Shown here: piece by piece, positions 38,768 through 49,914 of the stretch | How positions within the stretch are numbered: the first letter of the stretch is position 1 | Layout of the letters: each line of letters begins with the position of its first letter | DNA from: Synchiropus splendidus | Lineage: Eukaryota; Chordata; Actinopteri; Syngnathiformes; Callionymidae | DNA: 64,000 bases | Assembly: GCF_027744825.2 (NCBI RefSeq) | Contig: NC_071347.1 | Span: 16,224,501-16,288,500, forward strand | Reading direction: 5' to 3' | Notes under the pieces: model-generated | Seen by the model: the letters and a program-made list of their open reading frames with translations, nothing else | Told to the model about the DNA's origin: nothing | Databases searched by the model: none | Translations under genes and position numbers: made by a program

Positions 38768-39397
38768 GACACAGCACAGAAAATAGATCCAGCTTCAATC
38801 AATCTGGAACTGAATGATTCAACTAGCAATTACGCACAACTTTTATTTTTAGAGTTTCAAACACTGTGTATGTCAATTTTCCCAGAGTTGAAAAGTAGCC
38901 GTTTGAGTTTAAGTTCTTTAAGGATTCTGTGTGCATTCAGACATGAATTATTTTGTCCTGGGGCAGAAAACATCATAAGAAAATTAATGTAATATGATTT
39001 GATTTGTTGTTTTCATTTTCAGCAGGCGTTGCTTCGGTTATTATTGGCATTGCGTATTTGATGTGATGGTAGATGTTCACATTACAACAGCCCCACAAGT
39101 ATCAGATGTAAATAAGCAGACAGAAGAGATGAAGAAACTTAAACACAGTGTTTCCAATGATGAAAGATGTCACAACATGTCCATGCAGTGGCCATGATCT
39201 GTGTTCATATTTTGACTGTCGGAGAGTTTTTTAAGGTCTTGTACTTCAAGATCCGAGTGTTTTCACCAGTATGAGCAGAGTAAACACAAATAAATAAGAT
39301 CATAGATCAAGATTGCTTAAATTGGGCTACTGGTTTTAATTTTAGAATAATAACTATTCTGTGGCCGTATTATGTTTGAAAATACCAGATATCCTTT

Positions 39398-39424
39398 CAT
39401 AAAAAAAAAAAAAAAAAAAAAAAA
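39398..39424. repeat. poly-A run
   Basis: About 27 A residues. No retroposed sequence is recognisable upstream of it. Confidence 0.85.
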
Positions 39425-39789
39425 CTGAAGTTGAAAAGCAGCCTTTTCCGTATAACCTCACAGGAATTTTAAAAACCTTTTGTAACCACCTAGTTACATT
39501 GTAATTACATTTCTGAAGGGTCACAGTTGTAATGACTCAGAGCTGTATTCAGGCAGCATCTGGCAGAGGTTTAAAAACACAATTTTGGTCCAGGGATCTG
39601 ATCAATCATCAGAGAAAAACAACTCTTCCATTTGTGTCGATGGCGGTTGCAGAGTGATGGATAGCATCTGAGGTGAGTTTGATAGAATTAGATCCATGTA
39701 GCACTGCCACAAAACTTCTTCACCGTATCTATCTTCTACTGCTTATACTTTTATGAGCATTGCAGGTTTAGAGATGTAAACAGTAAGTT

Positions 39790-39910
39790 AAGTTAAGTTG
39801 GATTGTGGGAGGAAACTGGAGTGCCATGAGTAAACCCTTGCAAGCACAGGGAAAACATCCAAATTCAACTTAGAAAGGACTGGGGTTGCCCCAAGCTGGA
39901 AGACACGTAA
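39790..39910. repeat. degenerate dispersed fish repeat (tgggaggaaacc type)
   Basis: It contains ttgtgggaggaaactggagt, gcacagggaaaacatccaaa and ggactggggttgcccc, the same family as 43744-43985. Confidence 0.5.
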
Positions 39911-40701
39911 CCTGAGGTGATAACCAGTGTGCACCTATCGAGTATTTTGCTTTGAAAATGTTGAATTATAAAATATTTTGCCCAATTGGAAATACTAAAA
40001 TATTAATGTTTGCCCTATATTTCCTCTAAAAATGACTGTATCCAAACAAATCCTTGGCATAAAAAAGACTGGGTTTCTGTCTGACCTCACCCTCTAACTG
40101 TAAACAAAATGTCACAAAATAATATGATGATTTACAATATGCTTTATATCTGCTGATATGGATCAAAACGGATTCATCTTCCATGCACCATGCAGTTTCA
40201 CTGAATTATCATACTGGCAGCATGATAAGCAAACAGTTAGAGGTACTGTAAGCACACGCACCGGGAATGAGGGTTGTTCACCAAGACATGAATATCAGCC
40301 CCGCTGGACATATAGTTAGTCACATGACACCACGGACTTGCCAGCATGACCTTCCGTGTAAGATAGTCAAAGTGGAATCAACTCATTAAATGTGGACCGT
40401 ATCACAGGAAACAAGATCAAGTTCCATAGGATAAAATAAATTCTGAACCAAAGAAACGAAAGAGTCGCGTGGGGGAAAGCACAGTGGGAAGCTGTCAACC
40501 TCAGCTTGGGACCCTGCTGATATGTGGCATCTTGTACTGTGTAACATAAAAGAACCTTTTTATGTTCCGCTTTTATTCGATGTCAGGAATTTGTTTCCTA
40601 TACATCGCTGATACTCTTAAATACTGATGCTATTTGTGGTGATAGGAGAAGGTTCACATTTGTGGTGAACGTTCAGTTTTTGAACCATTCTCTATATGTA
40701 C

Positions 40702-40894
40702 TAGTGATGGGCTCATGAGGCTTCATGAAACAGTGTCCTCATTTACTGAGCCCACTACATGGCACTCTCTGCTCTACAATCTTTTATCTTTAAAACAATC
40801 TTTAAAACAGACTTCAGTGATTCAATTTTTAAACCAACAGCACCATCTATGAGCCTTGAAATTCAGGACACTGTTTCATGAAGCTTCATCACTA
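40702..40894 (+). mobile_element. hAT-like MITE, copy 7
   Basis: Termini tagtgatgggctcatgaggc and gaagcttcatcacta are a good inverted pair. Flanking octamers agree at only five of eight positions, so the target duplication is uncertain. The interior matches the family with a short local duplication (ctttaaaacaatctttaaaa). Confidence 0.85.
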
Positions 40895-43743
40895 CTATCC
40901 ACAAGTAGATTTCTTTTTGGTGTAGAGTTCAAACACAACTGGGTTTCATATTAAGAGAGCAATGAAATGAAGAGCATGGAGGGATATTTTTGTATGGTGC
41001 TATGGTGGTTTGTCATACGTGCCACATCCCTAACACTGTAAAGGACACGGAAAACATATCCTCGAGTTTTGTTTTTTTTTTTCTTGGTGTGCACCTGCAT
41101 TTTCACAACTGAATTTGTTGCATATTGTCAAGACATGAGACAGTCCAGAGCGTTATTAGTTTAAGGCAAACTTCCTGTGTGTGGGGGGCCTGGTTGCAAT
41201 GTTACAGAAGTTTGAACTTGGAAAACAACCCATTGTCACTCCAATGGCACAATATATTAACATGGGGAAAGTGGACTTCTGCATACTATGTTGACGCTGA
41301 AGGTGTGTTTCAATGGAGTAAAGCATTTTCCTAGCCTACCCACGCTACCACATGCTGCGGTAGTGCTTCAGTTGAAAGCCTATAGCGTCATCATGCAACC
41401 TTTGGCGTCAACATAGGAAGCAACGTCAATGTCGCTAGTTTCCAGCCATCAAAGGAACTTCACTCTGCTCCTGAAGTTGCGTTCAAAAAAGCAGTCTGCT
41501 AAGGGGTAACAAAGAAATATTTCAAGACTGCCGTCTCAGGGCCACCACATCCTTTAGAGGCACAACCGGTTTGGTGAATGGGAACAACCGCGGTGATTAG
41601 CTTCTCTTTCAAGTGACTTGTCGTGTTGATGAATATTTCATTCCGAAATGTCATGTAAAATCTGCGCTCTGGTTGGTTAACGTTGCCCCATAAAAATGCC
41701 ACGTCCCCCACTCCTTTAATGCAGTGTTAAACATTTTTGTGACTCCACTTTGACTCTAAATGTAAATCTGTTGCTGTTGAATCAGTACGTACAGTAAGGG
41801 CTATTAGCATGGTGAGACAAAAAACAAGATTTTTGATGCTATTCTTGCAATTTTTTTCTTGAGCTTTGATGTATTACTTGCTTGGCGAAAATGTGGCGAT
41901 GGCTTGTAACATGACCACTTCAGCATCCTCGGTTGACTGACTCCCATTCCAATTGCTGTGAATGGAAAAAAAAAAACTGTGGTGAGATACTTTCTCATCT
42001 TTTGATATAAGGGTATTTTCCACCATTTTCCGGGTCCTGTATTGCCATGGCAACAGTAATGACCACCAAAAGTGAAAGCATTGTATGTGTGATTGGCACA
42101 TACATTTTTCTATATTCCATGAGTGGGCGCTTCTCATAGTTGGGCTGCATAAATGTATAAAAAGAAATAAACTCCAACCTGGAAATTGCTACCAGACTCA
42201 ATGCATGTCCTTTTGTATTGTCGTTCTGTTGTCCAACAATAGAACTCTGAACCCAAATATAGAAACCAGAGGTGAAATTTGTATTATTTAAAACATTTAA
42301 AGTCACCCATGAATACAGTGTTTCCAGACACTCAAAATACAGATGGTGTTCAAGGGTTTTCCTCAAGCAGGCCATCAATATCCATGTTTACTTGAAGTGG
42401 ACGCTGCCGTGTCAGACAGCGCTGTTATATCAGCAACATGGACCGTGTTTGGAGAAGGAAGGACAAGCCTCCCTCTCTCTGGAGTCTCGGTCCAGCTGAA
42501 AAATGTGATAATTAAAACACGAGGGGCTGCCAGTCTGCATTTGACCGGTACAAGATAACGTCGCTTTAACAAACTAGTCCTGCTCTTATTCCACAGTGAT
42601 CTCTCGACCCTCCGTCTCGATCTATCATCTCACTTCTCTCTAACAAGTCCTTCTACGGACCCTTGTGTTGGAGGAGATTGAAAGCTGTGTGGATAACTGC
42701 ATTCATGTGAAGAAACACATGTCATAGCCTGCACATTATCATATCATATATGTCTTTTTAGCTCACTGAACACAGTCTCGCTCCCAGGCTCCCCAGCAGT
42801 GTCTAAGACAACAGTGTCACCTATGGGTGGGAATGGAATTCGCACTCTTTCAAACACTGCAGAGGTAAACAAGTATTTTCATATCAACACGACTGTGACA
42901 TTTTAAATACATTTCAATATTAATAAATATCTACAGTGGTTTATTGTGTGAAGCCTATACAGCCGACATGGAGTTAAAAGAAAAAAAAAATCTTTATTAT
43001 AATATTATTTCTGGCTCATTATTCCTAACTGTAATTACATCATTATTCCTTAAAGCACTGAAATATTCAATTAAAATGCTAGCGTTAAATGATCATTTGT
43101 AGCTGTAATTGACATCTTCCCCCCCGTGGGTCATATGCTATTAAAAATCTGAAGCATTGAAGATGACACTATGATAGGCTGCTAATGAAAGATGGGAGGC
43201 CACTGAGGCTGTAATAGACATACCGCTGTTAATAAGCACTTGTCCATTAGAGCATGCAAACTGGACGTCCGCCCTATCTTGTCCGTTTCTTCTGACTGAC
43301 AGCTTTGACAGCGTCTTCTGTCACACGTGAAGCGTGTATGAATATTTCATCCCATCACTGAGGGTTATAAACATCTTTATGAAAGGATCACTTGTGCTTT
43401 GTAACACGCGACAGACGTAAGACTCCGTATGTCTTCGATCAATAACTGAAGCGTTCTTATGACATTATTTCTGTACCACGGGGGAATGTTTTTTGCTGCC
43501 TCTTGCAATGTCAAGAGGCTAACTGACAAACAGTTGAGCTGATATGACAGACCTTGATCGATTCACCCTGGAAGCAGTGGATTTCTCATATCGACCGCCA
43601 AAAGATGAATACATGGGGTAAGTCAAGTCCCTGCAGGGTTACGTGGGCTTTTTTGTTAGCATTAATAGCAAGCATATATGAATTCATGCTGCAAAAATGT
43701 CTTTTTAAGGCTATGTTGTTTGAATTAAACGTGAAATGCCTCC

Positions 43744-43985
43744 TCATGTTAAATTACATGCCCATCCATCTTCTTCCAGTTCGTCGCGGGGCACAAACAG
43801 CCATTCACACCAACTGAAAATGTATAGTCATCAATTTGTATCTTTCTTTACAGTGGGAGGAAACCAGAGTGCCCAGTAAAGAACCTGAAACCAGAGGAGA
43901 ACATGCATACTCACATGTATAAAGCTGCCTGGCATTGAATACACAACCATCCTGCTATGAGCTTGCTGCACTAAGTGGTTAATGC
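43744..43985. repeat. degenerate dispersed fish repeat (tgggaggaaacc type)
   Basis: It contains ccatccatcttcttccag, gtgggaggaaaccagagtgc, gagaacatgcatactcaca and gcactaagtggttaatgcc in the order of the very common teleost repeat with those landmarks. It is immediately followed by MITE copy 8. Confidence 0.55.
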
Positions 43986-43988
43986 CAG

Positions 43989-44137
43989 GTAGATGAAGTA
44001 TCATGAAACAGTATTGCAGAGTTGATGAAAGTGTCCCAGGTTTTTTTTTAAGTGGTTGTTAAAATCCAAAGATTTTAGGGATGAGAGTGCCATCTGGTGG
44101 CCTCTGAAAATCGTTTCATGAAACTAAGATTGTCAGA
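43989..44137 (-). mobile_element. hAT-like MITE, copy 8 (degenerate)
   Basis: It contains gaagtatcatgaaacagt at the left, gagtgccatctggtggcctc inside and cgtttcatgaaac at the right. The ends are eroded. It abuts copy 9. Confidence 0.65.
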
Positions 44138-44145
44138 CTTATGAG

Positions 44146-44335
44146 GAGTGATGGGCTTGTGAGGCTTCATGAAACAGTGTCCACATATTCAGATCCCACT
44201 AGATGGCACTCTCATCTCTAAAATCTATGGATTTTAACAACCACTTCAATGACACCTCACATCATTTTTAAACCAACAGCACCGTCTTCAAAGCTTCCAA
44301 TCCTTCGGTACTGTGTCGTCAGTACAAGCTTCTAG
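44146..44335 (+). mobile_element. hAT-like MITE, copy 9
   Basis: Left terminus gagtgatgggcttgtgaggc is well preserved, and the interior has tcccactagatggcactctc and aaccaacagcaccgtct. The right end is diverged, so the end coordinate is approximate. Confidence 0.72.
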
Positions 44336-44767
44336 CTGTGAGTTTGCAGCACTAACCACTGCAACACTGTAAAATCATAGCCCTTAATATATTTTGCCTT
44401 TTTTCTCCATGAAAACTGATGAGAAAATAAGACATGCATATGAAAGAATTTGTGATGTGTGACTAAATTTTACCTTGAGCAATGTAAGCCTGTTTTAAAA
44501 GGAAGAAAGAACAAAAGAAAGTCGAAAGAAAGCGAACATTTGAGTGAGCTCCTAAAAAAAATAACCAACTACATCACCCTACTGCCAACAGATGCCCATT
44601 TTGGCATGTAAACCTGTGCAGCCATGCACCTGTCCAAAATTAATCTGTCATGTCTTTAACCACAATGGATGTCACATGATCTCCATGGCACTAGAAGACA
44701 TAAAATGTGGAATAAAACAAATTTGGCCCTGTATTTGACACTGTACCATCCAGATTCCACCCTTTAC

Positions 44768-44927
44768 TAGTGATGAAACCGTGTCCCTTTTTCAGAGCCC
44801 ACTAGATGGCACTCTCTGTTTTCACATAAATGATCATTTTAACCCAAAGGTTTTAGAGCAGATAGTGCCATCTAGTGGGCTGTGAAAAAAGGAAGCTGTT
44901 TCATGAAGCCTCATATGCCCTCAACTG
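44768..44927. mobile_element. hAT-like MITE, copy 10, self-complementary derivative
   Basis: Both halves carry the same family segment in opposite orientation: gcccactagatggcactctc on the left and its complement gtgccatctagtgggc on the right. Starts tagtgatga, ends tcaactg. Flanking octamers ccctttac and ccattcac agree at six of eight positions. Confidence 0.78.
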
Positions 44928-46347
44928 CCATTCACCCTTCAGAAAATGGTGACAGCGCTTTTTTGGTCTATTGGGTACCAGGCAAGTTGCAGAGTCATGG
45001 AGAAATGTGATGTTTTTGGCCAGAACTCTGACCTACTGTGCACTATACCGATATGTCCAAGTGTGGTGACGGATTTACATCACACAGTCCAAGCTGCGGC
45101 TGCAAATGTATTTTTGGTGCTGAATGTGAGTTGAAGACAGAATTATTTTGTCATGGCAGTTTTCAGAAATGAAAAGCCAAATTCATGGATTTCAGTTTTC
45201 ATTAGCATATAGTGAGTTGGAAATGCATTAAAATAAATAAATAAAACACCAATCATGGATCAGTTGAACATCTGGTTACAAAAACTGTTAGGGTTTTGGT
45301 TTTGTGCGCTTTTATATTGTTACTTCCCTGTTTCCTGTTTGTTTCCTCACTCCCTCCAGCTTAATGGCAGCGCAGCTGGATCACATTTGGCTGATTACAC
45401 CAGCGGAGACTTAAACCCTGGAGATCCAGCAGGTTCTGCCACATGATCGTTTGTGTTCGAATGGTCAAGATGGAAGAAAGATGCAGGAAGATAGGGAGCA
45501 GATAAAGAACTGAGAGGATGGGACAAGGTCCTCCAACGTTTGTGGTCAGGTGTGGTCAGAAGGCGGATTCTTCGGGGAATAGGTGTGGCTTATTCAAGAT
45601 CTTGCAGAGGACAAACCACTGTAGGCAATGTGTATCTACTCTACATTCCCCATGAGAACACAAAGACACAGCACCAGCTGACTACAGTGGAACATCCATT
45701 TCTTCCTGAAATTGCCGTCATATTTTAATTTCCATTGTACTGTGATTACCACATAAATGTTGATATGTGCGGACTGGAAGGATGCGACAGCAATTCAATT
45801 AACTTTATTACTTCATCAGCCCGCTAACTCCCCAGACACCGCCGAAGATATTTGACATACTTTTCTTGAGACTCCTCAACCACTCATCCTATTATGCAGT
45901 TCAACCCTGTTCAAAGTCGCAGCAATTATCAACATGTTCAAGCGTCTTTTCCCATGGGGCATTGCAGCGCTTGCAGTGCTGCATATCCTATTCAGATCTG
46001 ACATCAGAGACGTTATGCTTTACCCGAACTCTAATTGGCATCAAGCAAAAAATAGAACGTGTGAAGTCTCCGTCGTTGTCGAAAAAAAAAAAAAAAAAAG
46101 ATCAACAATAGATCTGAAGGTGACGAGGTTTACGTAACTTTGGTTTTGGGTTGGCACGTCAGCACGCATATTTGTTGTGTGCTCTTTTCACGTTTGAAAT
46201 ATTAATGTGTGTGGATGTCGACTGAATGTTTCTTATTTATTTTTCCATGTGTTTGTTTTGCTCTTTGGCAACATGGTACAGTACTTACAGTGTACTTTGA
46301 GTTGAAGATACCGCACGTTGTGACTGACACAAACGGGACTTGTTATC
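44928..46347. other. non-coding stretch
   Basis: Apart from the repeat fragment at 45280-45450 and a poly-A run (about 46081-46099), nothing is recognised. Confidence 0.5.
45280..45450 (+). repeat. fragment related to the 36.5-kb element
   Basis: The segment ttacttccctgtttcctg and tcctcactccctccagctt resembles 36541-36604 (ttacttccggttgttcttg, tttccctccagctttcc). Both lie in the same order and strand, so they are probably pieces of one dispersed family. Confidence 0.45.
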
Positions 46348-46690
46348 AGAATCAGAATCAAAATAAAATAAAATAACAAAGGCTGTTCACGAATTCAACA
46401 GTCTGACGGCCGAGGGGAAGAAGCTGTTCCTGTGACGGGAGGTTCTGGTCTGGATGGACCGTAGCCTCCTGCCAGAGGGAAGAGGAACAAACAGTCCATG
46501 TCCAGGATGAGAAGGGTCGGCTCTGATCCGACCTGCACGTCTCTGGGTCCTGGAGACATACAGGTCCTGAAGAGGTGGCAGGCTGCAGCCGATCACCTTC
46601 TCAGCAGAACGTACCATGCGCTGCAGTCTGCTCTTGTCCCTGGAGGTGGCGCTGTTGTACCAGACGGTGATGAAGGAGGTGAGGCAGCAA
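46348..46690 (-). mobile_element. 3' fragment of an L2/CR1-like LINE
   Basis: Read on the minus strand it encodes the C-terminus of a LINE polymerase (MVRSAEKVIGCSLPPLQDLY at the start, then RNSFFPSAVRLLNS and a stop at 46387). It is homologous in layout to the intact element at 57.5 kb (FLPHAIRLFN). The minus-strand 3' end is a TTCTGATTCTGA tail at about 46348-46361, directly after TTTTA repeats. The 3' UTR between stop and tail is only about 40 bases. Confidence 0.82.
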
Positions 46691-46746
46691 CTTCGTCGGC
46701 AGTCATAGTTTTCATGGCTGCCTCAGGAAGAACATTCTTTGCTGGG

Positions 46747-46769
46747 CCTTATCTTATCTTATCTTATCT
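46747..46769. repeat. short (TTATC)n
   Basis: Four to five TTATC units beside the minus-strand LINE fragment. Confidence 0.8.
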
Positions 46770-47447
46770 GGAAAGAAATCAAATATGTATATGAGCCGGT
46801 AGGAAACTTTACCACCACCAAGATTTAGTCATGTTTCATGTAAACACATGTACAAGCTTGCCTCTTTGGCTGTGGTATAAATGGATATGTGCAGCTTCTG
46901 GCTCTACTTGTGTTTTTAGAATTATTTAAAACATACTTAATAACGCCTTGGGAATGTTATATAGAGGTCAAACTCTAGTTTAAGCAACAATTCAACTTGC
47001 CAGCCACCGTCTATTCCCTCTGCGAGTCTCTTTGGAGCATGTATCATCTGAGGCTTTTCTTGTTGTGTAAATGAGTGTGTCAGAAGGCTAATACCCACCA
47101 CAGTTGGTGTGTGTCAAGGAAATGTTGTTGGTATGTGGGTGTGAAGTGCGAGCGGGGCAGGTAGCCAACTGCATTGGCATAAGGAAGTCAACTGGATAAA
47201 AGCCTGGACAGCTCTCAATGTGTGAGCATACTTTCATTTGGTAATTGAAAGGTTTGGAGCGCTGGTCACACTATAAACACACGTTCCATGGGTGGGTGCC
47301 TTGGGATCTGCGGGAAGTTCAATCTTTATTCAACCAAATTAATAGTGGAGCAACATGATAACTCTTTCAAGCCCAGCAGGACTTCAATCCACTCCTCTGG
47401 TAGGCTGCCAATTTATGCTACTTTTCAAAATTACAGGACAAAGAGGC
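46770..47447. other. non-coding, nothing recognised
   Basis: Unique-looking sequence between the LINE fragment and the 436-bp array. Confidence 0.5.
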
Positions 47448-48740
47448 TCATCCAATAACTCCAGAGTGCATCTCCTTTTTTAACTTTCTTTTTTTAGGTT
47501 TAGGTTGATGTTTTAGCTTGACACTATGCTAGTTACAAATGTTTGTATTGTTCACTGGTTAATGAAAGTGATCTGTTATTTTACTTTGACAATACATGAA
47601 ACGTTCCCTTACCTTTCGACTGAACTGCAACAGGTTAGGCTTTAAATACCTTATGAAAAGGCAGCATTTTTGTGGATCTACTGCTTTAGAAATATCATCA
47701 TACTGTTTTTTATTTCTAGTACTGTTTTTATTTCTAGTCGCAGGAACAGTTCTGTTTTGTTGTGAGTATATTGACAAATTATCAGGAAGCAAATGGGGAA
47801 TAGAAAAGTCGCTGAAAGAAACTACATTATTTGACAAACTAGAAATTGACTGAAGGCAAAATGAAAAATCGACAACATGAGACTCATCCAATAACTCCAG
47901 AGTGTATCCCCTTTTTTTACTTTCTTTTTTTAGGTTTAGCTTGATGTTTTAGCTTGTCACTATTCTATTTACAAATGTTTGTATTGTTCACTGGTTAATG
48001 AAAGTGATCTGTTATTTTACTTTGACAATACATGAAACGTTCCCTTACCTTTCAACTGAACTGCAACAGGTTAGGCTTTAAATACCTTATGAAAAGGCAG
48101 CATTTTTGTGGATCTACTGCTTTAGAAATATCATCATACTGTTTTTTATTTCTAGTACTGTTTTTATTTCTAGTCGCAGGAACAGTTCTGTTTTGTTGTG
48201 AGTATATTGACAAATTATCAGGAAGCAAATGGGGAATAGAAAAGTCGCTGAAAGAAACTACATTATTTGACAAACTAGAAATTGACTGAAGGCAAAATGA
48301 AAAATCGACAACATGAGACTCATCCAATAACTCCAGAGTGTATCCCCTTTTTTTACTTTCTTTTTTTAGGTTTAGCTTGATGTTTTAGCTTGTCACTATT
48401 CTATTTACAAATGTTTGTATTGTTCACTGGTTAATGAAAGTGATCTGTTATTTTACCTTGACAATACATGAAACGTTCGCTTACCTTTCGACTGAACTGC
48501 AACAGGTTAGGCTTTAAATACCTTATGAAAAGGCAGCATTTATATGCATGTGCTGCTTTAGAAATATCATCATACTGTTTTTTATTTCTAGTTGCAGGAA
48601 CAATCCTGTTTTGTTGTGAGTATATTGGCAGATTATCAGGAAGTAAATGGGGAATAGAAAAGTCGCTGAAAGAAACTACATTATTTGACAAACTAGAAAT
48701 TACTGAAGGCAATATGAAAAATCGACAACATGCCTCTGAG
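47448..48740. repeat. 436-bp tandem repeat, three copies
   Basis: The marker tcatccaataactccagagt begins at 47448, 47884 and 48320, exactly 436 bp apart. Copies 1 and 2 match in their later parts, copies 2 and 3 in their first parts. The third copy loses similarity near 48740. Each copy holds a short open frame (47596-47853, 48032-48289, 48468-48824) starting MKRSLTF with a hydrophobic stretch. The differences between the first and last copy are mostly amino-acid-changing, so I do not call these genes. Confidence 0.93.
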
Positions 48741-49802
48741 CGCTTAAATAACATGATGCTCAGTTTATGTGGGGCTGTGAATTGCATTGAAAAAGGCATA
48801 GAAATTAATGTAAAAAATTACTGAAATCTCTTGAAGTAAGGAAGGCTGAAGTACACAAAGTAAACTAGACCATGGGATGATCCTTTCTAGCTAAATGCAA
48901 AGGCCATCCACCCTTCTTCTACGCTATATTACTAAACTACTGGTGAATTAACCACAAGTGTTATCGTCCGCAATTCGCTTTAATGGAAAAATGTGAAACA
49001 CAAAACGGAAACTAGTAGGGGCAGGATCCTCCTGTACTTTAGTTTTGTACATTACTGACATCCCTACTTCAAGCTTCATTTGATTTCAATTAGTTTTATA
49101 CTTTGTTTTTTTTCTTCTCGAATTGCAAACTACATGATTTCAGAAGCATCTAGAATGAAGACGTCAGGCGACCAAATGTCAAATGCATCCAACAAAAATG
49201 ACACATTTCTGTCAACGTAATTTGGATTTGTTTAAATTTCAGGTCTAGAATTCTAAGCGGATGTTTGGCGTGTTCATCGAGATAGGAGCATCCACACATT
49301 CACATCAGTTGAAATTCAATAATATCTCATGAATGATTGAAGCAACTTCCCTGGGCAGGGACTGACAGATGAATAGTTGTGAAGGTTAAAATGTAGCGAA
49401 AGGTGCTTGAACACACTTGGCAGATTGTCAACTGAGGAATCTCGATCTCCTGGGAGAAATCTCAGGGTCATTGATCTTGTCTTGATGTTGTGATGAAAAG
49501 GACTTCTAGAATTCTCCTAGGAGGGTCTGTGAAGAGGCGCAAATCATCCGATCAGGGGTGGTGCGCTGCATCCAAATGTAGGTTTTATAACCTGTAATTG
49601 TTATGAGAAAAGGTGGGTGTATGTTGGCAACCGTGAACTATTGGTTAAAGCTTTTACTGCACGCTATCGTGCGCAGTACTTCCTAACCCTAACCCTAACC
49701 CAACGTACTTCCTGACAAACTTCACCTTGAACTCAATTTTCAAATTCTCAAAAACCCAATCTTTTAAATGTTTATATTCAGTAAGATTAAGATCTGTTCC
49801 AG
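48741..49802. other. upstream flank or 5' intron of ehf
   Basis: No first exon or promoter could be identified. A short taaccctaaccctaaccc run (about 49684-49702) is the only structure seen. Confidence 0.5.
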
Positions 49803-49914
49803 CCCCCGTATGCCGATCAACTATATCCTCTGAGTGACAGCATGGACTTCACATTATCTTCTGTAAAAGATGAGGTGAGCACCATATGGACCCCCAAGAT
49901 CCCCAATGTTGATG
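49803..49914 (+). CDS. ehf: ehf exon with proposed start codon
   Basis: The acceptor is ttccag before 49803. The proposed ATG is at 49842 in a good context (gacagcATGG). The exon encodes [19 protein letters not shown] and onward and ends at the strong donor gtgagt after 49914 in phase 1. An earlier donor after GATGAG (49874) would put a stop in the next exon, so I chose the later one. Bases 49803-49841 are open in frame and may be 5' UTR or coding. Confidence 0.7.

Larger units (their letters stand above)
37224..43743. other. non-coding stretch with MITE copies 5-7
   Basis: Contains three hAT-like MITEs, a poly-A run and one degenerate repeat. The unique part at about 42900-43480 is AT-rich with many TAAT words. 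No exon. Confidence 0.55.

Noticed and set aside
49842..49874. Donor at GATGAG|gtgagc for the first ehf coding exon
   Set aside because: It gives GGG TGA at the next exon; the donor after 49914 restores the phase.
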